Origin: Pseudomonas capeferrum
GTDB taxonomy: Bacteria > Pseudomonadota > Gammaproteobacteria > Pseudomonadales > Pseudomonadaceae
Assembly: GCF_000731675.1 (NCBI RefSeq)
Contig: NZ_JMIT01000003.1
Location: forward strand, 416,058-480,057
Length of the DNA: 64,000 bases
Direction of reading: 5' to 3'
Shown here: one piece after another, positions 16,884-27,665 of the stretch
How positions within the stretch are numbered: the first letter of the stretch is position 1
How the letters are laid out: each line of letters starts with the position of its first letter
Notes under the pieces: generated by a model
The model's input: the letters and a program-made list of their open reading frames with translations, nothing else
Told to the model about the DNA's origin: nothing
Databases searched by the model: none
Translations under genes and position numbers: made by a program

Positions 16884-18557
16884 TCAGCCCGTGATCATTG
16901 GCAGGTCAAGGCCTTGCTCTTTGGCGCAGTCGACGGCGATGTCGTAGCCGGCGTCGGCGTGGCGCATGACACCGGTGGCCGGGTCGTTGGTCAGCACGCG
17001 GGCGATGCGCTCGGCGGCTTCATCGGTGCCGTCACAGACGATGACCATGCCCGAATGCTGCGAGAAGCCCATGCCTACACCGCCGCCGTGGTGCAGCGAA
17101 ACCCAGGTGGCGCCGCTGGCGGTGTTGAGCAGGGCGTTGAGCAGCGGCCAGTCGGAGACAGCGTCGGAGCCGTCACGCATGGCTTCGGTTTCACGGTTGG
17201 GGCTCGATACCGAACCGGAGTCCAGGTGGTCGCGGCCGATGACGATCGGCGCCGACAGCTCGCCGCTGCGTACCATTTCGTTGAACGCCAGGCCCAGTTT
17301 GGCGCGAAGGCCCAGGCCGACCCAGCAGATACGCGCTGGCAGGCCCTGGAAGCTGATGCGCTCGCGGGCCATGTCCAGCCAGCGGTGCAGGTGGGCGTCG
17401 TCGGGGATCAGTTCTTTGACCTTGGCATCGGTCTTGTAGATGTCGTCGGCCTCACCAGACAGCGCGGCCCAGCGGAACGGACCCACGCCGCGGCAGAACA
17501 GCGGGCGGATATAGGCCGGCACGAAGCCAGGGAAGTCGAAGGCGTTGGCCACGCCCTCTTCCTTGGCCATCTGGCGAATGTTGTTGCCGTAGTCGAAGGT
17601 CGGGATGCCTTGCTTCTGGAAGTCGAGCATGGCTTGCACGTGCACGGCCATGGACTGCTTGGCGGCCTTGACCACGGCAGCCGGTTCGGTCTGCGCACGG
17701 TCGCGGTACTGCTCCCAGGTCCAGCCGGCCGGCAGGTAGCCGTTAAGCGGGTCGTGGGCGCTGGTCTGGTCGGTGACCATGTCTGGGCGCACGCCACGTT
17801 TGACCAGCTCCGGCAGCACTTCAGCGGCGTTGCCGTGCAGGGCGATGGAGATGGCCTTGCCTTCGGCAGTGTACTTGGCGATGCGCGCCAGGGCGTCGTC
17901 GAGGTCGGTGGCCTGCTCGTCGACATAGCGGGTTTCGAGGCGGAAATCGATGCGGCTCTGCTGACATTCGATGTTCAGCGAGCAGGCACCGGCCAGGGTC
18001 GCGGCCAGTGGCTGGGCACCGCCCATGCCGCCCAGGCCTGCGGTCAGTACCCACTTGCCTTTGAGGCTGCCACCGTAGTGCTGGCGGCCGGCTTCGACGA
18101 AGGTTTCATAGGTACCCTGGACGATGCCCTGGCTACCGATGTAGATCCAGCTGCCGGCGGTCATCTGGCCGTACATGGCCAGGCCCTTGGCATCCAGTTC
18201 GTTGAAGTGTTCCCAGTTGGCCCAGTGCGGCACCAGGTTGGAGTTGGCGATCAGCACGCGCGGGGCGTTGCTGTGGGTCTTGAACACGCCGACCGGCTTG
18301 CCCGACTGCACCAGCAGGGTTTCGTCGTCTTCCAGGCGGGTCAGGGTCTCGACGATCTTGTCGTAGCAGGCCCAGTTGCGGGCGGCCCGGCCGATACCGC
18401 CGTAGACCACCAGCTCCTTGGGGTTTTCCGCGACCTGCGGATCGAGGTTGTTCATCAGCATGCGCAGCGGCGCTTCAGTCAGCCAGCTTTTGGCGGTCAG
18501 CTTGTTGCCACGTGGGGCACGGATTTCAACGTCACGGTATTTGTTGTTGTCGGTCAC
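16884..18557 (-). CDS. hutU: Urocanate hydratase
   Basis: Second step of histidine catabolism: adds water to urocanate to give 4-imidazolone-5-propanoate, using tightly bound NAD+ as electrophile. The GTG at 18557 (MTDNNKYRDVEIRAPRG) gives 557 residues, the length of the well-studied P. putida enzyme, and GAGG precedes it. The NAD-binding glycine cluster TAGLGGMGGAQ and the catalytic-loop stretch RICWVGLGLRAKLG with its cysteine are present, as is VSLHHGGGVGMGFSQHSGM. It is the first gene of hutUHTIG. A HutC-type palindrome lies about 65-80 bp upstream, so induction by urocanate through HutC is expected. Confidence 0.98.
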   Translation of the reverse strand: MTDNNKYRDVEIRAPRGNKLTAKSWLTEAPLRMLMNNLDPQVAENPKELVVYGGIGRAARNWACYDKIVETLTRLEDDETLLVQSGKPVGVFKTHSNAPRVLIANSNLVPHWANWEHFNELDAKGLAMYGQMTAGSWIYIGSQGIVQGTYETFVEAGRQHYGGSLKGKWVLTAGLGGMGGAQPLAATLAGACSLNIECQQSRIDFRLETRYVDEQATDLDDALARIAKYTAEGKAISIALHGNAAEVLPELVKRGVRPDMVTDQTSAHDPLNGYLPAGWTWEQYRDRAQTEPAAVVKAAKQSMAVHVQAMLDFQKQGIPTFDYGNNIRQMAKEEGVANAFDFPGFVPAYIRPLFCRGVGPFRWAALSGEADDIYKTDAKVKELIPDDAHLHRWLDMARERISFQGLPARICWVGLGLRAKLGLAFNEMVRSGELSAPIVIGRDHLDSGSVSSPNRETEAMRDGSDAVSDWPLLNALLNTASGATWVSLHHGGGVGMGFSQHSGMVIVCDGTDEAAERIARVLTNDPATGVMRHADAGYDIAVDCAKEQGLDLPMITG

Positions 18558-18622
18558 GGGAAGGGTCCTCTGCGGTCGTCCGCGGGCAGATGTGTCGTGG
18601 GCAATATACAAACACACCTTTA

Positions 18623-18636
18623 CTTGTATGTACAAG
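18623..18636. promoter_or_regulatory. HutC operator upstream of hutU
   Basis: CTTGTATGTACAAG, a near-perfect 14-bp palindrome 66 bases upstream of the hutU start. It matches the TGTA/TACA core known for HutC of the GntR family. A further TGTATA half-site lies between it and hutU. No unambiguous -35/-10 pair could be assigned. Confidence 0.78.
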
Positions 18637-18678
18637 CATGGACAACCAAAATAATTGGACCTCTGCGTTGGTAACCAG

Positions 18679-18706
18679 AAAAAGCTGGGGCCGCGTTGCG
18701 GCCCCG
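18679..18706 (-). terminator. Rho-independent terminator after hutD
   Basis: GGGGCCGC and GCGGCCCC pair around GTT; on the minus strand the stem is followed by AGCTTTTT. It lies just downstream of the hutD stop and separates the hutCD transcript from the hutU promoter. Confidence 0.8.
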
Positions 18707-18712
18707 GCTATC

Positions 18713-19285
18713 TCAACGTGAAATCAGTTCGATCAGGCAAAACCGCCCCTGAACCTCCAACCCCACCAGCGCGTCGTTACCCTCAAGCCGCAAGCAGTCA
18801 TGCAACCCCAGCCGCTGCACCTCACCCCCTGCCAACTGCACCTCGACCTGATTGCTGGCGGCGAACAACAACACCGTCGACGCCGAACTGAACAGCCGGG
18901 TGGTGCCATCGAACCACTGCAAGCGCGCGCGATAGCGCTGTGGCGAGTAGATCAGGTTGAAATCACGAATCGCCCCACCCAGCAGCTTGCAACTGACCTG
19001 GCTCTCGCCTGCGAAGGCAAACGCGTCGTATGGCAACAGCGGCCGGCTGGCCTGCCCGTCGACCAGCAGGCGCATGCCATCGCCCTGCAGCACCGTGATG
19101 ATCCGCTGGTAACCGGCGAACGACGAGAAACCGCCAGACTCTTCGATATCGGCAATCGACAGGCGCCAGCCGAACCCTTCGAGGCCTTCGCCGCTGTCGC
19201 GGGTGATTTCCTCGGTGAAGCCGCCCCCGTTCTTCCACGGCATGCGCGGGTAGCCCTGCGCACGCAACACCTGCAATTGGCTCAT
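18713..19285 (-). CDS. hutD: HutD/Ves family protein
   Basis: A 190-residue cupin-fold protein of the HutD family (MSQLQVLRAQGYPRMPWKNGGG at the start; WKNGGG is the family hallmark). In Pseudomonas fluorescens HutD is reported to limit over-expression of the hut operon, perhaps by binding a pathway intermediate; it is not a pathway enzyme. The ATG at 19285 overlaps the hutC stop by 4 bases, so regulator and HutD are translationally coupled. The longer upstream reading would run through hutC in another frame and is rejected. Confidence 0.92.
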   Translation of the reverse strand: MSQLQVLRAQGYPRMPWKNGGGFTEEITRDSGEGLEGFGWRLSIADIEESGGFSSFAGYQRIITVLQGDGMRLLVDGQASRPLLPYDAFAFAGESQVSCKLLGGAIRDFNLIYSPQRYRARLQWFDGTTRLFSSASTVLLFAASNQVEVQLAGGEVQRLGLHDCLRLEGNDALVGLEVQGRFCLIELISR

Positions 19286-20028
19286 TTGCTGAATCGTCCT
19301 TCCAGGCGATGACGGGAACCGGGGTGGATCAACCGCGCGGCTGTGACCGGCTGGCGGCCGGACCAGGTGCGGCGGCGAATCAGCAGGCAAGGCTCGCCCC
19401 GCTCGATCTGCAGCAGCTGGCACTCGTGCGGCTCGGCCAGAATCGCCTCGACCACGTGCTCACCCTCGGTCAGCGGCGCGACCTGGGACAGGTAGGCGTA
19501 AGGCGTTTGCCGGGTGAAGTCCTGCTTGAGGTAATCGGGCGCGATCGCCGCATTGACGTAGCGGTCCTCGATTTGCACCGGTATGCCATTTTCGTAATGC
19601 ACGATCAGCGAATGGAACACCCGCTGGCCTTCGCGCATGTCCAGCGCCAGGGCACGCTCGGAGCCGGCGGCCTCCTCGGCGAGGATGACCACCTGGCAGC
19701 TATGCTGGTGGCCACGCCCGGCAATCTCGTCGGCGATGTTGTTGACTTCGAACAGCGCCGAACGGCTCTTGGGTTCGGCGACGAAGGTACCGACCCCTTG
19801 CATGCGCACCAACAGCCCTTCGGCCGTGAGCTCACGCAGGGCGCGGTTGATGGTCATGCGGCTGAAGCCCAGTTGGCTGACCAGCTCGCTTTCTGAAGGG
19901 ACCCGGTGATGGGGCGGCCAGCTGCCGTTGTCGATCTGCTGGATGATCATCTGTTTGACCCGCGCGTACAGCGGCGCCGGGCCCTCGCCCATCTGGGCAA
20001 CCAGCGCGGAGACAGGAGGTGTCGGCAC
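19282..20028 (-). CDS. hutC: Histidine utilization repressor, GntR family
   Basis: Urocanate-responsive repressor of the hut genes. GTG at 20028 (MPTPPVSALVAQMGEGPAPLY) gives 248 residues, the length of known Pseudomonas HutC; AAGGA precedes it. The N-terminal winged helix covers about residues 18-85 (VPSESELVSQLGFSRMTINRAL is the recognition region), and the C-terminal UTRA ligand domain about 95-240. It is divergent from hutF, with a TGTATATACA palindrome between them, implying control of hutF and of itself. hutD follows with a 4-base overlap. Confidence 0.96.
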   Translation of the reverse strand: MPTPPVSALVAQMGEGPAPLYARVKQMIIQQIDNGSWPPHHRVPSESELVSQLGFSRMTINRALRELTAEGLLVRMQGVGTFVAEPKSRSALFEVNNIADEIAGRGHQHSCQVVILAEEAAGSERALALDMREGQRVFHSLIVHYENGIPVQIEDRYVNAAIAPDYLKQDFTRQTPYAYLSQVAPLTEGEHVVEAILAEPHECQLLQIERGEPCLLIRRRTWSGRQPVTAARLIHPGSRHRLEGRFSK

Positions 20029-20094
20029 GGCGTTGGATCCTTGTGCGATTGAATGAGCGGTAGCTTGCCGCAGTTTACCCGGCAGGCAAACGCC

Positions 20095-20112
20095 TGTATA
20101 TGTATATACAAG
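20095..20112. promoter_or_regulatory. HutC operator between hutC and hutF
   Basis: TGTATATGTATATACAAG contains the exact palindrome TGTATATACA and the same TACAAG end as the site before hutU. It lies 24-41 bases before the hutF start in the divergent hutC-hutF gap, where a bound repressor would block both directions. Confidence 0.75.
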
Positions 20113-20135
20113 TTGACAATAACAGGATTTCACCG

Positions 20136-21500
20136 ATGTCCGCCTACTTCGCCGAACGCGCCCTGCTGCCCAATGGCTGGGCCAGCAATGTCCGAATCGA
20201 GGTCGCCAGCGATGGCAACATGACCCGCATCGAGCCCGGCGCTTCGGCCGACGGTGCCGAACGGCTGGCCGGGCCGCTGCTACCCGGCATGCCCAACCTG
20301 CACTCGCATGCCTTCCAACGGGCGATGGCAGGGTTGGCGGAAGTGGCGGGCAACCCCAACGACAGCTTCTGGACCTGGCGCGACCTGATGTATCGCCTGG
20401 TTGGCCAGATCACCCCAGAGCAGTTGCAGGTCATCGCCCGCCAGCTGTATATCGAGATGCTCAAGGCCGGCTACACCTCGGTGGCCGAATTCCACTATGT
20501 GCACCACGACTCGGCAGGCAAGGCCTACGCCGACCCCGCCGAGCTGTCCCGGCGCATCAGCGCCGCAGCAGCCAGCAGCGGCATTGGCCTGACCTTGCTG
20601 CCCGTGCTGTACAGCCACGCAGGCTTCGGCGGCCAGGCGCCCACCGAAGGGCAACGGCGTTTCATCAACTCTACCGAGCAGTACCTGCGCCTGCAGGAAC
20701 AACTCGCGCCACTGCTGGGCGCGCAGCCGGCACAGCAACTGGGCCTGTGCTTCCACTCGCTGCGCGCAGTCACCCCAAGGCAGATCGCCAGCGTGCTGGA
20801 AGCCGGCAACCCAAATAGCCCGGTGCATATCCACATTGCCGAACAACAGAAGGAAGTCGACGATTGCCTGGCCTGGAGTGGCCTGCGCCCGTTGCAGTGG
20901 CTGTACGAGCATGTCGAGGTGGACGCGCGCTGGTGCCTGGTTCACGCCACCCACGCCGAAACCGATGAAGTTGCCACCATGGCCCGCAGTGGTGCGGTCG
21001 CGGGGCTGTGCCTGACCACCGAGGCCAACCTGGGCGACGGTATCTTCCCGGCGGTGGATTACCTGGCGCAAGGTGGGCGCATGGGCATTGGCTCGGACAG
21101 CCATGTGTCGCTCAGCGTGGTGGAAGAACTGCGCTGGCTGGAGTATGGCCAGCGCTTACGCGATCAGCGGCGCAACCGGCTGTACCGCGGTGACCAGCCG
21201 ATGGTCGGGCGCACGCTGTATGACGCAGCCTTGAGCGGCGGTGCCCAGGCGCTTGGCCAGGCGGTCGGTGAACTGGCGGTGGGCAAGCGGGCCGACTGGC
21301 TGGTGCTCGATGGTCAAGACCCGTACATCGCCACGGCAGATGGCGATGCCATTCTCAATCGCTGGTTGTTCGCAGGCGGCGACCGCCAGGTGCGCGATGT
21401 GATGGTCAACGGCCAGTGGGTCGTGCGCCAGGGGCGGCATGCCCAGGAAGGGGAAAGCGCACAGGCGTTTGTCGAGGTCTTGCGCCAACTGCTGGGTTGA
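20136..21500 (+). CDS. hutF: Formimidoylglutamate deiminase
   Basis: Fourth step of the pathway in pseudomonads: hydrolyses N-formimino-L-glutamate to N-formyl-L-glutamate and ammonia, feeding HutG. Amidohydrolase superfamily, 454 residues. The start is ATG at 20136 (MSAYFAERALLPNGW) with AGGA upstream; a reading from 20100 would run through the operator. Metal and substrate motifs: NLHSHAFQRAMAG (HxH), HIAEQQKEVDDC, HATHAE and GIGSDSHVS. It is the only hut gene on the plus strand and shares a control region with hutC. Confidence 0.96.
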   Translation: MSAYFAERALLPNGWASNVRIEVASDGNMTRIEPGASADGAERLAGPLLPGMPNLHSHAFQRAMAGLAEVAGNPNDSFWTWRDLMYRLVGQITPEQLQVIARQLYIEMLKAGYTSVAEFHYVHHDSAGKAYADPAELSRRISAAAASSGIGLTLLPVLYSHAGFGGQAPTEGQRRFINSTEQYLRLQEQLAPLLGAQPAQQLGLCFHSLRAVTPRQIASVLEAGNPNSPVHIHIAEQQKEVDDCLAWSGLRPLQWLYEHVEVDARWCLVHATHAETDEVATMARSGAVAGLCLTTEANLGDGIFPAVDYLAQGGRMGIGSDSHVSLSVVEELRWLEYGQRLRDQRRNRLYRGDQPMVGRTLYDAALSGGAQALGQAVGELAVGKRADWLVLDGQDPYIATADGDAILNRWLFAGGDRQVRDVMVNGQWVVRQGRHAQEGESAQAFVEVLRQLLG

Positions 21501-21502
21501 CC

Positions 21503-21634
21503 GTGTGTGTGTAGGAGCGGCCTTGCGTCGCGAAAAGGGCCGCAAAGCGGCCCCATCGATACCAGCGGCGACGCTAAAGCCTGGGGCCGCTGCGCGCCCC
21601 TTTTCGCGACGCAAGGCCGCTCCTACACACACAC
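21503..21634. repeat. Long inverted repeat (paired REP-like units) between hutF and blc
   Basis: A 37-bp arm (21503-21539, starting GTGTGTGTGTAGGAGCGGCC) is repeated perfectly in inverse orientation at 21598-21634. Inside are smaller GGCCGC/GCGGCC stems. It fills the gap between the convergent hutF and lipocalin genes. The TAGGAGCGGCCTTGCGTCGCG core is a Pseudomonas REP-type unit, distinct from the GCGGGCTTGCCCCGCG unit found elsewhere in this window. Confidence 0.88.
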
Positions 21635-21658
21635 CACCACATGCAAGCGCGTGCGGGG

Positions 21659-22231
21659 TCAATGGCTCTTGACGATCTGCTGGTCAGCCGTGCGCCAGAT
21701 CAGCCGGCTGGTGTCATAACCCTGCTGCCGCGCCTTGGACAGCAAACTCTCGCGCTGCCAGGCCGGCAGGCTTGGCGTGCGCGACAAGATCCACAGGTAC
21801 TTGCGGTCCGGGCTGCCGACGATCGCCGTGTGGTAACGCTCGTCCACGTAGAGAATCCAGTACTCACCCCTGGCCACGCCCGGTACCAGGCGGGTGAACC
21901 AGTTGTCGAACTCGACCCACAGCTTGTCGGTATGCCCAGGCTCCTGGATGTTGGCATGCCCTTCTGCGCGCAACCATTCATCACCCAGGGTACGGCAGCG
22001 GTTGAGCACGCCGTAGGAGCCGTCAGATTTGAGGTTGTAGTGGGCCTCGGACTGCTCGCAGCCTTGCTGATAGCGCATCGGCAAGCGCGCCAGCTCATAC
22101 CATTTGCCCTGGTAGCGCTTGAGGTCGACGTTACCGGCGGTTTTCGGTGCCAGCGGGTCATGCGCAGAGCTGGCGCAGCCGCCCAGCAGCATCACCAGGC
22201 ATAACCCCAGCAGCAGGTGCAGACGCCTCAT
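21659..22231 (-). CDS. blc: Lipocalin family outer-membrane lipoprotein (Blc-like)
   Basis: 190 residues with a lipoprotein signal peptide: MRRLHLLLGLCLVMLLGGC, lipobox LGGC, acylated cysteine at 19. Lipocalin motif 1, GKWYELARLP, follows. The later GEYWILYVDERYHTAIVGSPDRKYLWILSR segment (positions about 125-155) resembles bacterial Blc. Blc binds fatty acids or lysophospholipids and is linked to envelope stress. The start overlaps the stop of the upstream small lipoprotein gene by 4 bases, so both form one operon. Confidence 0.93.
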   Translation of the reverse strand: MRRLHLLLGLCLVMLLGGCASSAHDPLAPKTAGNVDLKRYQGKWYELARLPMRYQQGCEQSEAHYNLKSDGSYGVLNRCRTLGDEWLRAEGHANIQEPGHTDKLWVEFDNWFTRLVPGVARGEYWILYVDERYHTAIVGSPDRKYLWILSRTPSLPAWQRESLLSKARQQGYDTSRLIWRTADQQIVKSH

Positions 22232-22482
22232 TTAAGGCCCTGCCCTGAATACATCAGCACCTTGTCAGCCGCGTACTGCACGCTGATGAAGCTCTTCTCG
22301 TCCCCCCAGGTACAGCTGCTCATGCCCAGCGCGCCAGAGCACTCGGCAGGCGTGCCGAGCAGTTGCTCGACCTCGGCCTTGTTCATGCCGGCCTTGAGCT
22401 TGGAATAGTTTTCCTGGTTGATCTTGCTGCACGCGGTCAGAACGACGCACAAGGACAACAGGGCGAGGGAACGCAACGACAT
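22228..22482 (-). CDS. Small lipoprotein, SmpA/OmlA-like (DUF3862-type)
   Basis: 84 residues with a lipobox (LCVVLTAC, Cys at 18). The rest, NYSKLKAGMNKAEVEQLLGTP and then SCTWGDE...ISVQY, follows the beta-lactamase-inhibitor-like fold of SmpA/OmlA/DUF3862 proteins, where the 'G.s..eV...LG.P' pattern is diagnostic. The exact role is not known. It is the first gene of a two-gene unit with blc (4-base overlap). Confidence 0.85.
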   Translation of the reverse strand: MSLRSLALLSLCVVLTACSKINQENYSKLKAGMNKAEVEQLLGTPAECSGALGMSSCTWGDEKSFISVQYAADKVLMYSGQGLK

Positions 22483-22612
22483 GAGGACACTCCTGGACAG
22501 GGGATACAGGCGAGTGGCCTGCAGTGACCTTCGACGAGAAAATCCCTCCCTGGTTCCCTGCCCTCCCCCCTTTCCACCTACACCATTGGTCGGGTAGCCA
22601 ATGGCGGCGTAA

Positions 22613-22648
22613 AAAAAACCGCCGCTGCGGGGGCAGGGGCGGTTTTTT
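22613..22648 (-). terminator. Rho-independent terminator downstream of DUF924 gene
   Basis: AAAAAACCGCC pairs with GGCGGTTTTTT; U-tracts are present on both strands. It lies 35 bases past the DUF924 stop and ends the fbp-DUF924 transcript on the minus strand. Confidence 0.82.
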
Positions 22649-22682
22649 GCTACGTCAGGGCTGCGTGGCAGGCCGATGAATC

Positions 22683-23279
22683 TCAGAACCTGGACCCAGG
22701 CTCCAGCAAAAAGTCCATCTCTTCACTGGTACTCGGCCGTTCCAGCATCAGGTTGCGGTGCGGGAAGCGCCCGAACCGGGCAATCACCCGCTGGTGCTGC
22801 TCGGCATAGTCGAGGAACCCCTCGAACAAGCGCCGATGGGCCTCGGGCTGCTCGTCCAGCAGGACCTGGTAACGCTCGACGCACAGGTTCTGCCAGTCCA
22901 GCACCTCGGCATGCTCCAGCACCAGCAGCACAAACACTCGCTGGATCGGCAGCAGCTGGTAATCCCAGCCTTTCTGCAGGCCCTGCATGGCCACCACCTG
23001 GGCACGCCGGTCGCCCTCGAAGGCGCGCGACGTGTCGCGGTGGATCATGCGCGGCAGCTGGTCCAGCAGGATCAGCAGGCCGAGCCAGCCTTGCGGGCTC
23101 TGCTGCCACTCGTCGAGCCCACCCGCCAGGGCATGCTCGACAAGCTCGCCAAACAGCGCCTGAGCTTCGGCATCGTGATGCTTGCCGAACCACAGCGTGC
23201 TCTTCTCGTCAGCCACGGCCTGGGGGCTGGTGCCCCAACCGAACCACCACTCCAACAACGGCTGCCAAGGTGCGAGCAT
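22683..23279 (-). CDS. DUF924 family protein
   Basis: 198 residues of the DUF924 family (alpha-helical, TPR-like). Typical conserved stretches are VLEWWFG-like EWWFGWG at the start, LILLDQLPRMIHRDT in the middle (family motif DQfpRn.yR.t), and the RFGRFPHRN pattern near the end. No biochemical function is established for the family. It starts 3 bases after the fbp stop with AAGGAG lying inside the end of fbp, so it is co-transcribed and probably coupled with fbp. Confidence 0.9.
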   Translation of the reverse strand: MLAPWQPLLEWWFGWGTSPQAVADEKSTLWFGKHHDAEAQALFGELVEHALAGGLDEWQQSPQGWLGLLILLDQLPRMIHRDTSRAFEGDRRAQVVAMQGLQKGWDYQLLPIQRVFVLLVLEHAEVLDWQNLCVERYQVLLDEQPEAHRRLFEGFLDYAEQHQRVIARFGRFPHRNLMLERPSTSEEMDFLLEPGSRF

Positions 23280-23282
23280 GAC

Positions 23283-24293
23283 TTACTCCTTGTGATACGC
23301 GGTGACGCGCTCGACCTCTTCCTTCGAGCCCAGAATGACCGACACGCGCTCGTGCAGGCTTTGTGGCTGAATGTCGAGGATACGATCGTAACCATTGGTG
23401 GATGCGCCGCCAGCCTGTTCGATGATGAACGACATCGGGTTGGCCTCGTACATCAGGCGCAGCTTGCCCGGCTTGCTCGGGTCGCGAGCGTCGCGCGGGT
23501 ACATGAACAGACCGCCACGGGTCAGGATGCGGTGCACGTCGGCTACCATCGAGGCGATCCAGCGCATGTTGTAGTTCTTTTTCAGCGGGCCAGTCTCACC
23601 GGCCAGCAGCTCATCGACGTAGCGCTGCACCGGGGCTTCCCAGTGACGCTGGTTGGACATGTTGATGGCGAACTCGGCGGTGGTTGCCGGTACCTGGATG
23701 TTCTCGTGAGTCAGCACGAAGCTGCCCAGCTCACGGTCCAGGGTGAAGCCCTTGACGCCATTGCCCAGGGTCAGGATCAGCATGGTCTGCGGGCCGTAGA
23801 TGGCATAACCGGCGGCGACCTGCTCGGTGCCTGGCTGCAGGAAGGCGTTTTCGTTGAGGGTTTCGTTCTGGCTCAGGTACTCGTTGGGGCAACGCAGTAC
23901 CGAGAAGATGGTGCCGACCGAGACGTTGACGTCGATGTTCGACGAACCGTCCAGTGGGTCGAAGACCAGCAGGTAGGCGCCTTTAGGGTACTTGCCCGGG
24001 ATCTGGTAGGCGTTGTCCATTTCTTCGGAAGCCATACCGGCCAGGTGGCCGCCCCACTCGTTGGCCTCCAGCAGGATATCGTTGGAGATCACGTCGAGCT
24101 TCTTCTGCACTTCACCTTGAACGTTCTCGGTGCCCATGCTGCCCAGTACGCCGCCCAGGGCGCCTTTGGACACGTGGTGGCTGATCTCTTTGCACGCGCG
24201 CGCCACCACTTCGATCAGGAAGCGCAGATCGGCAGGGGTATTGTTGCTGCGGGTCTGCTCAATCAGATAGCGACTCAGGGTAACGCGGGACAT
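23283..24293 (-). CDS. fbp: Fructose-1,6-bisphosphatase class 1
   Basis: Gluconeogenic enzyme hydrolysing fructose 1,6-bisphosphate to fructose 6-phosphate, needed when Pseudomonas grows on organic acids or amino acids such as histidine. 336 residues. The metal/phosphate motif FDPLDGSSNIDVNVSVGTIF is intact, as is GGLFMYPRD further on. ATG at 24293 has GGAG upstream. It is followed directly by the DUF924 gene and lies downstream of glgP in the same direction, 168 bases apart. Confidence 0.97.
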   Translation of the reverse strand: MSRVTLSRYLIEQTRSNNTPADLRFLIEVVARACKEISHHVSKGALGGVLGSMGTENVQGEVQKKLDVISNDILLEANEWGGHLAGMASEEMDNAYQIPGKYPKGAYLLVFDPLDGSSNIDVNVSVGTIFSVLRCPNEYLSQNETLNENAFLQPGTEQVAAGYAIYGPQTMLILTLGNGVKGFTLDRELGSFVLTHENIQVPATTAEFAINMSNQRHWEAPVQRYVDELLAGETGPLKKNYNMRWIASMVADVHRILTRGGLFMYPRDARDPSKPGKLRLMYEANPMSFIIEQAGGASTNGYDRILDIQPQSLHERVSVILGSKEEVERVTAYHKE

Positions 24294-24461
24294 GTATGGC
24301 TCCGAAATGGAAAGGGGGAGAAAAACCCCCGCAGTTTACAGGGAGAGTGCGATGCTAGCGAGCAATGAGACTCGCCTGGGCTGTCTGACGGCACAATAGG
24401 TCGGTAGTTCAGCCGTGGCCAGGCCGGCTGTCGAGTGGGGCCGCTATGCGGCCCTGGTAAG

Positions 24462-26912
<2,451 letters not shown>

Positions 26913-27097
26913 GCGGCATCCTCGGGCAAGTAGACGAATACGGAGGGAGATTGATGAGACTAGACCCTTCGACAGGGACTGACAGTACCTGTTCGCAGTT
27001 TTCATGCCTGATGAAGGAATCAGGCAAAAGGTTGTTCACAAATTGAACAACTCCGGTATGATCGCGCGCCCCAAGACCGTGATTCACCCCCATAACG

Positions 27098-27502
27098 ATG
27101 AAAACGACCCTGATTGCCGCGGCCGAAGTCGACCGCCTGGAAACCTGGCAACGCTATGCCAGCCACATGTGCGGTGGCTGCCACTCGACCTGCTGCACGC
27201 TGCCCGTGGAAGTGAAGATCAAGGATCTGATCCGCATCGGCGTGGTCGACGAGTTCGAAAAAGACGAACCACCGAAAAACGTGGCCAAACGCCTGCAGAA
27301 GGAAGGCATCATCGAGCGCTTCAACCAGAAGTCGGGCATCTTCACCCTGACCCGGATGAGCAACGATGACTGCATGTATCTGGACCGCAAGAGCCGGCTG
27401 TGCACCATTTATGACAAGCGGCCAGATACCTGCCGCAACCACCCCAAGGTCGGGCCACGGCCTGGGTACTGTGCTTACAAACCGAAGGTGGTCGGCCGTT
27501 GA
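27098..27502 (+). CDS. YkgJ family cysteine cluster protein
   Basis: 134 residues with the zinc- or iron-sulfur-type cysteine cluster of the YkgJ/UPF0153 family: CGGCHSTCCTLPV near residue 25, then DCMYLDRKSRLCTIYDKRPDTCRNHP in the second half (spacing C-x10-C-x8-C), and a final C in PGYCAY. The family is often called an Fe-S-binding protein but its role is unknown. Start ATG at 27098 gives the conserved N-terminus; no strong ribosome-binding site is visible. It is divergent from glgP. Confidence 0.9.
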   Translation: MKTTLIAAAEVDRLETWQRYASHMCGGCHSTCCTLPVEVKIKDLIRIGVVDEFEKDEPPKNVAKRLQKEGIIERFNQKSGIFTLTRMSNDDCMYLDRKSRLCTIYDKRPDTCRNHPKVGPRPGYCAYKPKVVGR

Positions 27503-27509
27503 CGATCCC

Positions 27510-27665
27510 AGAGAGACTGAATAGAATTTGAGCCGTCTCGATGTACACGGAGCTTCCTTTGGAAGTGTCTAGACGCCGCCACCTGGTTCCGGCCGTGCCG
27601 GTTGATGAGAGAAATCTCTAAGGGCATCCGCGATACGACCCCCTTTATTGGGGGTTTCGTATTTC
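27510..27665 (+). ncRNA. Candidate structured RNA or long 3' UTR downstream of the Cys-cluster gene
   Basis: Several local stems occur in sequence: CTTCC/GGAAG (about 27553-27565), CCGGC/GCCGG (about 27589-27601) and AGAGA/TCTCT (27608-27619). They end in the terminator-like hairpin at 27633-27662. This could be an independent small RNA or the folded 3' UTR of the upstream gene. No promoter was identified and no known RNA family was recognised. Confidence 0.3.
27633..27662 (+). terminator. Rho-independent terminator-like hairpin
   Basis: ATACGA-CCCCC pairs with GGGGG-TT-TCGTAT around a 6-base loop, with a 2-base bulge. It is followed by only a short T-rich stretch. It lies 130 bases past the Cys-cluster gene. 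Confidence 0.65.

Noticed and set aside
15183..18674. Plus-strand 1163-codon frame opposite hutH and hutU
   Set aside because: Antisense artefact; it passes through the hutH-hutU gap and the HutC operator and has no recognisable domain.
20113..20118. TTGACA just before hutF as a -35 box
   Set aside because: The hutF ATG is only 17 bases further on, leaving no room for a -10 box and start site upstream of the gene.
27584..27620. Possible tRNA remnant (GGTTCC...CCGG) downstream of the Cys-cluster gene
   Set aside because: No acceptor stem or anticodon arm can be formed and no CCA end is present.
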